Positions 6,997 through 14,477 of a DNA stretch of 14,477 nt are shown piece after piece. Where the stretch lies: positions 1 through 14,477 of the forward strand of contig JABEUT010000088.1 of NCBI GenBank assembly GCA_013044305.1, given 5' to 3'. Both the position numbers and the translations under genes were made by a program. The notes beneath the pieces are model-generated. The model saw only the letters and a program-made list of their open reading frames with translations, was not told the DNA's origin and searched no databases. Source of the stretch: Bacteroidia bacterium. Lineage in GTDB: Bacteria; Bacteroidota; Bacteroidia; JABEUT01. How positions within the stretch are numbered: the first letter of the stretch is position 1; each line of letters opens with the position of its first letter.

Positions 6997-8141
6997 GCCG
7001 GGGAAACTTTTGAATGTGTTTTCAGTACCTTCTCAAAGCCGTTCAGAAAAAAATCGGCCTCGCTTTTTGTGATGTTCAGCGGGGGCAGAAGCCTTATGGT
7101 GTTCTTGTTGGCAGCCGATCCGGTGAATATATGATGCTTATGCACAAGTTCATTCCTTATCTGTGCTGAATTAATGTGCAGCTCCACGCCAAGCATCAAT
7201 CCGGTTCCGCGGATTTCTTTCACCGCATCCATTCCTTTCAGGTTTTCGGTCAGGTACGCGCCAAGTTTGGTTGCATTGTCCATCAGGTTCTCTTCTTTTA
7301 TAACGTCGAGCACGGCTATTCCGGCTGCACAGGCGAGGTAGTTTCCTCCGAAGGTGGTGCCTAACATGCCATGTTTTGCTTTGAATAATGGGTTGATAAG
7401 TACGCCTGCAATAGGGAACCCATTGCCCATGCCTTTGGCTGTTGTTATAATATCGGGCTGTATGGAAGATAATTGGTGCGCAAAGAACTTCCCCGTTCTG
7501 CCATAACCCGACTGCACTTCATCCAAAATAAGATAAGCCCCGGCGGCGCTGCACTCCTGCCTGATAAGTTTTAAAAAATCAGCTGCAGGAGACTCTATTC
7601 CCGCCACGCCCTGAATACCTTCTATGATTACGGCGCAGGTATCCCTGCCTATTGCCCGCCTGAACTCCTGTTCCTTGTTGAGAGGCACAAAAACTATTTC
7701 GTGCACTGTATTTACCGGCGCCTGAATGGTCTTATCGTCTGTTGCCGCCACGGCAAGGGAGGTGCGCCCGTGAAAACTCTTTTCAAATGCTATTATTTTC
7801 TTTCTGCCATTATGGAATGACGCGAGTTTCAGGGCATTTTCATTGGCTTCGGCGCCGGAATTGCACAAAAACAGGTTGTAATAGGGATACCCGCTTATTT
7901 CGCCTAACTTTTGGGCAAGTTCTTCCTGCAGCCTAATCTTTACCGAGTTGGAATAAAAGGCAATCTTTTCAAGCTGTTCCTCCAGCATTTGCAAGTAATG
8001 CGGATGGCTATGGCCGATGGAAATAACCGCATGGCCTCCGTAAAAATCCAGATATTTTTCGCCCGCCTTATCCCACAGCCAGCTTCCTTTTGCTTTTACC
8101 GGTTCTATGCTAAACAGCGGGTATACGTCGAACAGGTTCAT
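6993..8141 (-). CDS. argD: acylornithine aminotransferase ArgD
   Basis: A 382-residue PLP-dependent class III aminotransferase. It converts N-acylglutamate semialdehyde plus glutamate to N-acylornithine and 2-oxoglutarate in arginine synthesis. Motifs seen: NSGAEANENALKLA (94-107) in the phosphate-binding region, SFHGRT (122-127), the conserved Glu174 in IIEGIQG, LILDEVQSGYGRTG (204-217) with Asp207 contacting the PLP ring nitrogen, TTAKGMGNGFPI (233-244) with the Schiff-base Lys236, and GTTFGGN (261-267). Length is slightly short but complete. It could also act on related substrates (such as succinyl-diaminopimelate or ornithine), but the overlap with argF' points to the arginine pathway. 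First gene of the argD-argF'-argB unit, starting 159 nt after nuoN on the same strand. The ATG at 8141 is the first start before the conserved N-terminus; there is no clear Shine-Dalgarno sequence. Confidence 0.94.
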   Translation of the reverse strand: MNLFDVYPLFSIEPVKAKGSWLWDKAGEKYLDFYGGHAVISIGHSHPHYLQMLEEQLEKIAFYSNSVKIRLQEELAQKLGEISGYPYYNLFLCNSGAEANENALKLASFHNGRKKIIAFEKSFHGRTSLAVAATDDKTIQAPVNTVHEIVFVPLNKEQEFRRAIGRDTCAVIIEGIQGVAGIESPAADFLKLIRQECSAAGAYLILDEVQSGYGRTGKFFAHQLSSIQPDIITTAKGMGNGFPIAGVLINPLFKAKHGMLGTTFGGNYLACAAGIAVLDVIKEENLMDNATKLGAYLTENLKGMDAVKEIRGTGLMLGVELHINSAQIRNELVHKHHIFTGSAANKNTIRLLPPLNITKSEADFFLNGFEKVLKTHSKVSPA

Positions 8142-8300
8142 AATATTGCTATAAGCTAATTGAGTATATGCTATTAGCGGCCTGAATTATTGAAACAAAA
8201 ACGGGAGTAAAAATGACGGGTGCAAATTTCGCAAAGTTTTATTTACACCGGTAAAAAAATTGGAGGTGGTACAGTACCGTGTTACGGGGTAATCTATTAA
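8142..8300 (-). promoter_or_regulatory. gap between nuoN and argD, presumed arg promoter region
   Basis: This 159-nt spacer separates the nuo genes from the arg unit on the same strand and should hold the arg promoter. Read on the minus strand, TTTG (from ATTTGC, near 8226-8223) lies 19 nt before CGTTTTTG, a poor match to the -7 box. An inverted repeat, GCTAAT 8155-8160 and ATTAGC 8173-8178, lies 14-37 nt upstream of the argD start and could be an operator. After the nuoN stop there is a T-run on the minus strand (the A7 at about 8243-8249 read in reverse), but the nearby inverted repeats (GGTAC/GTACC around 8268-8278; CCGT/ACGG 8277-8287) are too small for a convincing intrinsic terminator. 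Confidence 0.35.
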
Positions 8301-9677
8301 TTATATCCAGCGGAGCACCCAGTCCGGGAAAATGCCAAGCAAGAGGGTGAGCAGAGTGGTGATAAAAAGCACTATCTGGTGCAGCGAGCCGATGGAGGCC
8401 GGTATATCTGATTTCTCCGGTTTAAAGTACATGGATATGATCACCCTGAAATAATAATATACGCCAATCAGTGCGGCAACGACTGCAATAACTACCAGCG
8501 AGGCATTGTGGCTGTTAAGGGCTGTAAGGAATATGTAATATTTTCCGAAAAAGCCTGCAGTGGGCGGAATGCCGGCAAGCGACAGCATGGCAACCGTTGT
8601 TACCAGTGCCAGAAAAGGATTGTTTTTCGCCATGCCTTCGAAAGCCCCGAAGTCGTTGCGGCCGGTGTTGCGCTCAACAATATAGAGCACCGTAAAAGCT
8701 GTTATGGTGGCAATGGAGTACGTAAGGGTATAGTAAAGTATGGCCTGGGCTGAAGTGCCGTTCGTTGAAACCGAAACAATGGCTATGGCAATATAGCCTG
8801 CATGTGCTATGCTCGAATAGGCGAGCATACGCTTAACGCTGAACTGGCGGAGGGCGCTTAAATTGCCTGCAAACATAGTGAGCACGGCAAACCACCAGAG
8901 CACGGTTGTCCACTGGCCTGAAACGCCCGCGAAAGAGGTGGAAAAGAGTCTGAAAAATGCTCCGAAAGCGGCTGTTTTAACTACGGTAGCCATAAAAGCT
9001 GTAACCGTTGTCGGGGCTCCGTCATATACATCGGGTGCCCAAAAGTGAAAGGGAGCCAGCGAACTCTTAAAGGCCAAGCCCGTAAGCATAAGCAATACTC
9101 CTACCGTAACCAGGCCCGACGAGGGGTTCGATGCCACAAATTGCTCTATCGTCCCTAAATCGAAAGAGCCTGTAGCTCCATATATCAAAGTGATGCCAAA
9201 AAGCAAAAAGCCTGATGCAAAGGAGCCCATTAAAAAGTACTTAAACCCTGCCTCGTTGGAGAGAACGCTTGCCTTATCGCTTGCCGCAAGCACATATACC
9301 GATACCGACAGTATCTCTATTCCGAGGAACAACATAACCAAATTGGAATAGGAAACCATTACCACCGCACCGGCAAGGGCAAAAAGTATGAGGGCAAAAT
9401 GATCGGTTACACTTGTTTCCTGTAAAAAATAATTGCGCGCCATCATAAACCACAGGAAGCAGATGAGAATGAGCGAGCAAGAAAATACCACGGCGTATTT
9501 GTCGAATATCATCATGTTGAAAATGGACTGCGGGTGATCGCAATATTCGAATGAAGTGGCTACGAAAGCCCCGGCAAGTCCAAGCAGTATAAGCGGGAAA
9601 AGGGCTTTGCGGAAACGGAATATTTCGGCGAAGAGGGTAATTATGCCCAGTGCTGAAAGTATGATTAAAGTGTTCAT
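8301..9677 (-). CDS. nuoN: NADH-quinone oxidoreductase subunit N
   Basis: A 458-residue, almost wholly hydrophobic protein with about 13-14 membrane segments. It is one of the three antiporter-like proton-channel subunits of complex I. Key residues seen: Glu121 in LFLGIEILSVSVYVLAA (TM5 acid), Lys204 in GLAFKSSLAPFHFWAPDVYD (201-219; TM7 lysine and the PFHFWAPDVY signature), Lys234 in TVVKTAAFGA, and SVKRMLAYSSIAHAGY in the TM9-10 region. SLAGIPPTAGFFGKYYIF is the expected discontinuous-helix segment nearer the C-terminus. Length is slightly below the E. coli protein. It is the last gene of the nuo series here, as in most bacterial nuo operons, and lies 56 nt downstream of nuoM. That short gap holds nothing recognisable. 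The start at 9677 is ATG. Confidence 0.96.
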   Translation of the reverse strand: MNTLIILSALGIITLFAEIFRFRKALFPLILLGLAGAFVATSFEYCDHPQSIFNMMIFDKYAVVFSCSLILICFLWFMMARNYFLQETSVTDHFALILFALAGAVVMVSYSNLVMLFLGIEILSVSVYVLAASDKASVLSNEAGFKYFLMGSFASGFLLFGITLIYGATGSFDLGTIEQFVASNPSSGLVTVGVLLMLTGLAFKSSLAPFHFWAPDVYDGAPTTVTAFMATVVKTAAFGAFFRLFSTSFAGVSGQWTTVLWWFAVLTMFAGNLSALRQFSVKRMLAYSSIAHAGYIAIAIVSVSTNGTSAQAILYYTLTYSIATITAFTVLYIVERNTGRNDFGAFEGMAKNNPFLALVTTVAMLSLAGIPPTAGFFGKYYIFLTALNSHNASLVVIAVVAALIGVYYYFRVIISMYFKPEKSDIPASIGSLHQIVLFITTLLTLLLGIFPDWVLRWI

Positions 9678-9733
9678 TCGTCCGTGGTCGAAAAATCGTT
9701 GATGGTCGGTTTATATCTGCAAATTCATAGTTA

Positions 9734-11176
9734 TCAGTATCCGCTTAAAAGTTTCACCACCGCCGGTTCGCTTATATTTAAAAATACCTGCGGGAAAATA
9801 CCGATAAACAGAACCATGATTACCAATGGTATGAGTACCGCTTTTTCGGTAAGGGTAAGATCGGTAAAGTGGTCGGTTGCCTGCGATGTTTCTCCAAGTG
9901 CGGTACGCTGGTAAGCCCTGAACATATATACCGCGCCGAGAATAATGGTAAGGCCGCCGAGCGCCGCCATGTATGGGCTGAAGTGGAACACTCCGTTGAT
10001 GAGTAAAAACTCGCCTACAAAGCCGTCGGTAAGGGGCAGCGCCACTGCGCCAAGCATGATTATGAGAAAGGCGGTGGCTAACATGGGAGCCTTGCTCCGT
10101 ATTCCACCGAGCAGCGGTATTTCCCTTGTTTTGGTACGGTTTTGTATTATGTCTGCAACAAAGAACAACCCGCAAACATTTACGCCGTGGCTAAGCATTT
10201 GTACAATGCCTCCCTGAAGCCCCTGTATGTTGAAAGCGAATATTCCTGCGGCAATTAATCCTACGTGAGCAATAGAGGAATAAGCAATAAGCCGCTTCAT
10301 ATCGGAGCGGGTGATTGCTATAACCGATGCATACACCACTCCCGCTATAGCAAACCACATTACATAAACCGAATACTCGTGAACAGCCTCGGGCAGCATG
10401 GGCAGCAGCCAGCGTATGGCTCCGTAAATACCCATTTTAAGCATTATGCCCGATAGCAGCATGCTTCCCTGTGCAGGAGCGGTGGTATATGTGTCGGGCT
10501 GCCAGGTATGCAGCGGAAAGATGGGCATTTTAATGCCAAAAGCAAGAATGAAAAAGAGGAACAGTATGCCCTGCATCCGGCTGTCGAGCGACCTGCCTGC
10601 ATGGTACAAGTCGTTAATATCAAAGGTATGATTGGGGGTATGCAGGTACAGGATGATGAGCGCTACAAGCATGAACAAACTGCCTGTAAGGGTATATATA
10701 AAGAACTTGATGGTTATATTCACCCTGTTCACTCCGCCCCAGAGCAGGCAAATGAAGTAGATGGGAATAAGGGCGAGTTCCCAGAAAATATAAAACAGAA
10801 AGCCGTCGAGAGAGACAAATACGCCTGTAAGTGCCATTTCCATAAATAATATGAGGGCGTAAAAAACAGGGGTGTGGTTATCTTCATTTCGTGCCGATAA
10901 TATAATCAACGGCGTTAGGAAGGTGGTAAGCAATACCATGAGTATTGAAATACCGTCAATGCCTACTTTAAAATGGATGCCGAGCGAGGGTATCCAGTTG
11001 TAATCAATCAGGTACTGATAATCGGCCGAAACGGGAAAGCTTATGAATACGGCAAGGGTAACGGCAAAGGAAATGAACGAGGCCGCAAAGGCAAAAATTT
11101 TGGCAAATCTCGCGGGAACCGAAAGGATCAGCAGTGAACTAAATAATGGGATTAATATCAGCAGAAGGGTTATCAT
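9734..11176 (-). CDS. nuoM: NADH-quinone oxidoreductase subunit M
   Basis: A 480-residue membrane protein, the middle antiporter-like subunit of the complex I membrane arm, with about 14 membrane segments. Motifs seen: FKVGIDGISILMVLLTTFLT (69-88), Glu133 in FYIFWELALIPIYF (the essential TM5 glutamate), Lys216 in FGIKMPIFPLHTWQPDTY (213-230, the NuoM signature), and RSDMKRLIAYSSIAHVGL followed by MLSHGVNVCGLFFV. The TDGFVGEFLLI segment corresponds to the broken helix of the second half-channel. Length is slightly below the E. coli NuoM (about 509). The annotated ATG at 11176 gives the standard short N-terminus. It is separated from nuoL by an unusually long 125-nt gap for this operon, and from nuoN by 56 nt. 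Function is as a proton pathway in NADH:quinone oxidoreduction. Confidence 0.97.
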   Translation of the reverse strand: MITLLLILIPLFSSLLILSVPARFAKIFAFAASFISFAVTLAVFISFPVSADYQYLIDYNWIPSLGIHFKVGIDGISILMVLLTTFLTPLIILSARNEDNHTPVFYALILFMEMALTGVFVSLDGFLFYIFWELALIPIYFICLLWGGVNRVNITIKFFIYTLTGSLFMLVALIILYLHTPNHTFDINDLYHAGRSLDSRMQGILFLFFILAFGIKMPIFPLHTWQPDTYTTAPAQGSMLLSGIMLKMGIYGAIRWLLPMLPEAVHEYSVYVMWFAIAGVVYASVIAITRSDMKRLIAYSSIAHVGLIAAGIFAFNIQGLQGGIVQMLSHGVNVCGLFFVADIIQNRTKTREIPLLGGIRSKAPMLATAFLIIMLGAVALPLTDGFVGEFLLINGVFHFSPYMAALGGLTIILGAVYMFRAYQRTALGETSQATDHFTDLTLTEKAVLIPLVIMVLFIGIFPQVFLNISEPAVVKLLSGY

Positions 11177-11301
11177 TGTTTTAACTATGTACTATATGTG
11201 CTGTTAATTTTTGTGTTTGTCCTGCAAGCCTGTATCTATTGTTAAACCTCTGTTGTTTATTTATTCTTTACGTTGTCCATTCTTCATTTACAATTAGTTA
11301 C
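11177..11301 (-). other. 125-nt gap inside the nuo operon (nuoL-nuoM)
   Basis: The spacer is AT-rich and low in complexity. Read on the minus strand it contains repeated words such as GTAAATGAAGAATGGACAA and AATAAATAAACAACA, and two tiny frames of seven or eight codons (each starting ATG and ending TAA) that look incidental. No stem with T-tract and no good promoter match was found. The wording resembles the degenerate short-repeat filler seen between genes in some Bacteroidota; that comparison is from memory. Confidence 0.35.
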
Positions 11302-13206
11302 TTACCTCATTTTAAAGAATAGCATGAGCACAATACCTATTACCATGGCAAAGAGATAAAAATCAACGTTGCCGGTCTGGAGCAGGCGCAATTTTCCGCC
11401 AACCCATTGTATCAGCTTGCCGGCGGCCCCCACCATTCCGTCAATAATTTTCAGGTCGAACACGCGCTCCAAAAATTCCGAGATTCTGTCGAGCGGCTTT
11501 GTAATCAGGATGTCGTATATTTCGTCAACATAATATTTGTGGTAGATGATGGTCGGTATCCTTGCCATTTTCAGTCCTTCGGCTACGGGCAGGTCCTTAT
11601 GTACCACATACTTATTACGCGCATATACAATAGAGGCAATAACCACTACAACCGTAATGGCCATAAGCATTAGTTCGGATATGGAACCTGAAGGCATTTC
11701 GAGCAGATTGTGCTGTGCGTATGCAAATACGGGGTTCAGGAAACCGGCTATAAGCGATTTTCCGCCCAGTGATTCCGGAATACCAATAAAGCCGCCGATG
11801 GTGGACAGCACCGCAAGTATGATAAGCGGAATGGTCATTACTTTTGGCGATTCATGCGCATGCAGGTCGGGCTTACCCCTGTATTCGCCATGAAACACAA
11901 GGAAATAGAGGCGGAACATATAGAAGGCAGTCATGCTTGAGCCTATCAGCCCGAGCAGCCAGAAGAATTTGTTGTAATTGTATGCCGCCGACAGTATTTC
12001 GTCTTTCGAAAAGAACCCGGCGAATGGCGGGATGCCTGCAATGGCGAGTGAGGCCAGAAGAAAGGTGATGGCGGTTACAGGCATTTTCTTTCTCAAGCCG
12101 CCCATGTTGCGTATATCCTGTTCGCCGCTCAACCCGTGTATTACGCTTCCGGCGCCCAAAAAGAGCAGGGCTTTAAAAAAGGCATGCGTAAGCACATGAA
12201 ATACGGATGATGAAAAAGCCCCAACACCCAAACCTAAAAACATATAGCCCAGCTGACTGACGGTTGAGTAAGCAAGCACTTTCTTAATGTCGTTCTGGGC
12301 CAGGGCTATGGAAGCTGCAAACAAGGCGGTAACCACCCCTGTCAGGGCAACCACGAACATAGTGATGGGTGCAAGGGAGTATAGGATGCTTGAGCGTGCA
12401 ATCATGTAAATACCGGCGGTAACCATGGTAGCAGCGTGTATCAGCGCCGATACAGGAGTAGGACCGGCCATGGCATCGGGCAGCCAGGTATATAAAGGTA
12501 TCTGGGCGCTCTTGCCAATTGCGCCTATAAACAGCAGCAGGGTGATAATGGTAACCACAGAGTTGCCTGTAAATGAAGTTTCGGGGTAATACCCCTGCTG
12601 GGCCTGACTGAAAACCGCAGTGTAATTGGTGCTGCCAAAGGTCATAAATATCAAAATCATGCCCAAAAGGAATCCCAGATCGCCTATGCGGTTTACGATA
12701 AAGGCTTTTTTTGCTGCGTTGTTATAGGCGTTGTTTTTGAACCAGAAGCCTATGAGCAGGTAGGAGCAAAGCCCTACGCCTTCCCAGCCTACGAACATGA
12801 GCAGGTAGCTGGAACCCATGACCAGCAGGAGCATGAAAAAAATAAAGAGGTTGAGGTAGGCAAAAAAGATGTTGCTGTTTTCATCATCGTGCATGTAACC
12901 GATGGAGTAAATGTGTATAAGGAAGCCTACACCGGTTATGATAAGCAGGAAGAGGGATGATAGCGGATCGAGCATAAATGAAAAAGAAACCGACAGATTA
13001 CCGGCGCTGAACCAGTCAAGGAACGGCACTACCACCGATTTTCCGGAGATGCTTAGGAATATGTTCAATGAAAATATGAATGAGACCAGAACAGTAACCG
13101 AAGCAAGTATGCCTGCAGCTTTTTTGGGAAGCCTCTTGTTCAATAAGCCGAGTATAAGGAATCCAATTAGCGGACAAAGGGGGATTAATGGAGCGAATTG
13201 CGTCAT
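11302..13206 (-). CDS. nuoL: NADH-quinone oxidoreductase subunit L
   Basis: A 634-residue membrane protein, the distal antiporter-like subunit of complex I. The antiporter core covers about residues 1-480: FMLDPLSSLFLLIITGVGFL (77-96), SIGYMHDD (101-108), Glu142 in FVGWEGVGLCSYLLIGFW (the TM5 glutamate), Lys232 in IGKSAQIPLYTWLPDAMAGP, and PVSALIHAATMVTAGIY with His257. FLLASLAIAGIPPFAGFFSK is the second half-channel motif. The C-terminal extension (about 530-600) is the long lateral amphipathic helix that runs along the other antiporter-like subunits, containing YHKYYVDEIYDILITKPL; a final transmembrane helix, FYLFAMVIGIVLMLFF, anchors it. Length fits the NuoL family (E. coli 613). The gene starts 41 nt after the nuoK stop with an ATG. 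This lateral-helix extension rules out NuoM/NuoN or simple Mrp antiporters. Confidence 0.98.
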   Translation of the reverse strand: MTQFAPLIPLCPLIGFLILGLLNKRLPKKAAGILASVTVLVSFIFSLNIFLSISGKSVVVPFLDWFSAGNLSVSFSFMLDPLSSLFLLIITGVGFLIHIYSIGYMHDDENSNIFFAYLNLFIFFMLLLVMGSSYLLMFVGWEGVGLCSYLLIGFWFKNNAYNNAAKKAFIVNRIGDLGFLLGMILIFMTFGSTNYTAVFSQAQQGYYPETSFTGNSVVTIITLLLFIGAIGKSAQIPLYTWLPDAMAGPTPVSALIHAATMVTAGIYMIARSSILYSLAPITMFVVALTGVVTALFAASIALAQNDIKKVLAYSTVSQLGYMFLGLGVGAFSSSVFHVLTHAFFKALLFLGAGSVIHGLSGEQDIRNMGGLRKKMPVTAITFLLASLAIAGIPPFAGFFSKDEILSAAYNYNKFFWLLGLIGSSMTAFYMFRLYFLVFHGEYRGKPDLHAHESPKVMTIPLIILAVLSTIGGFIGIPESLGGKSLIAGFLNPVFAYAQHNLLEMPSGSISELMLMAITVVVVIASIVYARNKYVVHKDLPVAEGLKMARIPTIIYHKYYVDEIYDILITKPLDRISEFLERVFDLKIIDGMVGAAGKLIQWVGGKLRLLQTGNVDFYLFAMVIGIVLMLFFKMR

Positions 13207-13247
13207 ACAGTCATCAGCTATTTAACCGTTTTGTTCATCACTATATT

Positions 13248-13568
13248 CTATCCCCTTAACCGGTTTAACACATCAATATCGGTACTTCTGGTATTGCGAT
13301 ACATAACAACAAGTATGGATAAGCCTACGGCTACCTCGGCTGCCGCCACTGCCATGGTAAAGAATACGAACACCTGTCCTCCCGAGTCGTTGTGATATAC
13401 AGAGAAGGCAACCGTAAGAAGGTTTACTGCCGTGAGCATAATTTCTATGCACATGAATATTATAATGGCATTGCGCCTGAACAGCACACCCATTACACCG
13501 ATACAGAAAAGCACGGCGGAGAGGATTATATACCAGTTGAGCGGAACACCTTTTATAATAGCATCCAT
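13248..13568 (-). CDS. nuoK: NADH-quinone oxidoreductase subunit K
   Basis: A 106-residue, three-helix membrane subunit of complex I, homologous to MrpC-type proteins and mitochondrial ND4L. Helices lie at about residues 12-30, 34-57 and 66-90. The two buried glutamates of the central proton pathway are both present: Glu42 in IFMCIEIMLTAVNLL and Glu78 in TMAVAAAEVAVGLSILV, matching E. coli Glu36 and Glu72 after allowing for a slightly longer N-terminus. Length is normal. It starts with ATG only 4 nt after the nuoJ stop, so the two are likely translated in a coupled way, and it is followed by nuoL after 41 nt. Confidence 0.97.
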   Translation of the reverse strand: MDAIIKGVPLNWYIILSAVLFCIGVMGVLFRRNAIIIFMCIEIMLTAVNLLTVAFSVYHNDSGGQVFVFFTMAVAAAEVAVGLSILVVMYRNTRSTDIDVLNRLRG

Positions 13569-13572
13569 AATC

Positions 13573-14070
13573 TTATTTTATATCCTTTTTGCTTAACATC
13601 ACTGCCCCAACCATGGCTGCTAAAAACAGCACAGCCGATACTTCAAAGGGTAACAAAAATTGGGTGAAAAGCACTTTCCCAAGCTGCTGAATGGTGCCTA
13701 TGCCGGAGTGCAGCGACTGCACCTCCATGCTGTCCGCTACCTTCAGGGAGCTTACCATCACCAGAAAGAGCAGGCCGCCTGTAACCACCGCCCCGAATTT
13801 CATCCACAGGGCTTTGTGCGGCTCTGTTTCCTTATTCAGGTTCAGAAGCATAATAACAAAAAGGAAAAGCACCATGATGGCTCCTGCGTACACAATGATG
13901 TTGACTATGGCTATGAATTGTGCGTTGAGCAATACAAATTCGCCGGCTACGGAGAAAAAAGCGAGAACAAGATAGAGCACGCTGTGCACCGGGTTTTTTT
14001 CGAATACTACCATGAGTGCAGAGAGTACTGCGAATACCCCGAGGATAATAAACAGATACTTCTGCATCAT
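13573..14070 (-). CDS. nuoJ: NADH-quinone oxidoreductase subunit J
   Basis: A 165-residue membrane subunit of complex I, corresponding to mitochondrial ND6, with five predicted helices. Conserved features are NPVHSVLYLVLAFFSVAGEF (26-45) and QFIAIVNIIVYAGAIMVLFL (51-70) continuing into FVIMLLN; the second holds the conserved Tyr61-Gly63 helix irregularity that takes part in coupling quinone chemistry to proton transfer. A loop of about 25 residues precedes the last helix (SAVLFLAAMVGAVMLSKK). Length matches the shorter bacterial NuoJ proteins. The start lies in ATGATG; the upstream ATG at 14070 overlaps the nuoI stop by 4 nt, and the next codon is also ATG, so either could be used. Stop and nuoK start are 4 nt apart. 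Confidence 0.95.
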   Translation of the reverse strand: MMQKYLFIILGVFAVLSALMVVFEKNPVHSVLYLVLAFFSVAGEFVLLNAQFIAIVNIIVYAGAIMVLFLFVIMLLNLNKETEPHKALWMKFGAVVTGGLLFLVMVSSLKVADSMEVQSLHSGIGTIQQLGKVLFTQFLLPFEVSAVLFLAAMVGAVMLSKKDIK

Positions 14071-14477
14071 GCCTTCAGCGCTTTAGTATATAATGTGTTG
14101 TGGGCATATACGGGGTTCTTCTTGAATTCGAGAACCGCCTGGGTCTGCCGTTTCGATACGTCAATCCTTTTATCTTTTTCCATAGGCTCAACAAGCAGGT
14201 CTTTTCCGTATATAAATCCGCTTCTTTTATAGCCTGTATAGACTATTCGGTCGGTAAGAAAGATGGCTTCTTTCGGGCAGGCTTCCTCGCAAAGTCCGCA
14301 AAAGATGCAGCGCAGCATGTTTATTTCGTACACGGAGGCATATTTTTCTTCGCGGTACAAATGCTCTTCGCCGGGCTTGCGGCATCGTTGGCCGTGCCTG
14401 GTACTATACTCGTCGGGCGTGATACATTTTGTGGCCAGTATGACAGCGAAGTCATCGGGGACTATACGGTGTATAAC
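14067..14477 (-). CDS. nuoI: NADH-quinone oxidoreductase subunit I, C-terminal part (cut by window edge)
   Basis: Ferredoxin-like subunit of complex I carrying electrons to the cluster next to quinone. The reading frame is open to the right edge, so the start is outside the window; 136 codons are visible. The second 4Fe-4S motif is intact at visible residues 57-68 (CIFCGLCEEACP), preceded by LYREEKYASVYEINMLR and followed by KEAIFLTDR and IYGKDLLVEPME, close to the Cytophaga/Flavobacteria form. The tail is longer than usual, by about 25 residues. Oddly, the first motif (CxxCxxCxxxCP), normally about 29-36 residues before the second, is not there: visible residues 1-39 hold only two isolated cysteines (18 and 32). 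The other two minus-strand frames contain stops and no such motif. The stop overlaps the nuoJ start by 4 nt. Assignment as nuoI is strong from the C-terminal half and from the gene order. Confidence 0.9.
   Translation of the reverse strand, partial: VIHRIVPDDFAVILATKCITPDEYSTRHGQRCRKPGEEHLYREEKYASVYEINMLRCIFCGLCEEACPKEAIFLTDRIVYTGYKRSGFIYGKDLLVEPMEKDKRIDVSKRQTQAVLEFKKNPVYAHNTLYTKALKA

Noticed and set aside
8183..8195. Possible ArgR (ARG) box TGAATTATTGAAA upstream of argD
   Set aside because: Only one half-site resembles the TGAATnnnnATTCA pattern; the second half does not match, so it is not called.
8240..8300. Intrinsic terminator after nuoN
   Set aside because: A T-run is present on the minus strand, but the inverted repeats before it are 4-5 bp with tiny or no loops and lie too far from it.
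13660..14232. 190-codon plus-strand open frame across nuoJ and nuoI
   Set aside because: Antisense to two overlapping complex I genes with conserved motifs; its translation has no family features.
1..14477. Mobile element, CRISPR array, tRNA or rRNA
   Set aside because: No transposase or integrase reading frame, no regularly spaced direct repeats, and no recognisable tRNA or rRNA segment was seen on either strand.

Overview
The window looks like chromosomal DNA of a member of the Bacteroidota. The evidence is the style of its TonB-dependent receptor (carboxypeptidase-like regulatory domain followed by plug and barrel), starts that mostly lack a clear Shine-Dalgarno sequence, a Bacteroidetes-type acyl-ornithine carbamoyltransferase (argF'), and a NuoI C-terminus that resembles those of Cytophaga/Sphingobacteria/Flavobacteria rather than Bacteroides. 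I cannot place it more precisely.

Layout, plus strand. Positions 1-568 hold no convincing gene. They carry a dense cluster of nested inverted repeats (about 133-317), a C7/G7 hairpin (349-367) and a small palindrome (476-492). Then come an EVE-domain protein (569-970), a TonB-dependent receptor (1137-3470), a fatty acid hydroxylase/sterol desaturase family membrane protein starting one nucleotide after the receptor stop (3472-4242), and a LysR-type regulator (4297-5199). The receptor and the hydroxylase almost certainly share a transcript, and the LysR gene may be part of it.

Layout, minus strand, in transcription order from the right edge: nuoI (partial), nuoJ, nuoK, nuoL, nuoM, nuoN, then after 159 nt argD, argF' and argB. 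The nuo genes encode the end of the quinone-side arm (NuoI) and most of the proton-pumping membrane arm (J, K, L, M, N) of respiratory complex I. The arg genes form a tight unit with two 4-nt stop/start overlaps. They encode three arginine biosynthesis steps: acylglutamate kinase, acylornithine aminotransferase and acylornithine carbamoyltransferase. In Bacteroidota this route may use N-succinyl instead of N-acetyl intermediates. argB converges on the LysR gene across 55 nt.

I found no mobile element, CRISPR array, tRNA, rRNA or obvious undescribed multi-gene system. The best leads are: (1) the visible part of NuoI has no first 4Fe-4S cysteine motif where one is expected; (2) ArgF' has Thr at the position that sets N-succinyl versus N-acetyl substrate choice; (3) the receptor-hydroxylase-LysR group of unknown substrate; (4) the branched inverted-repeat element near the left edge.
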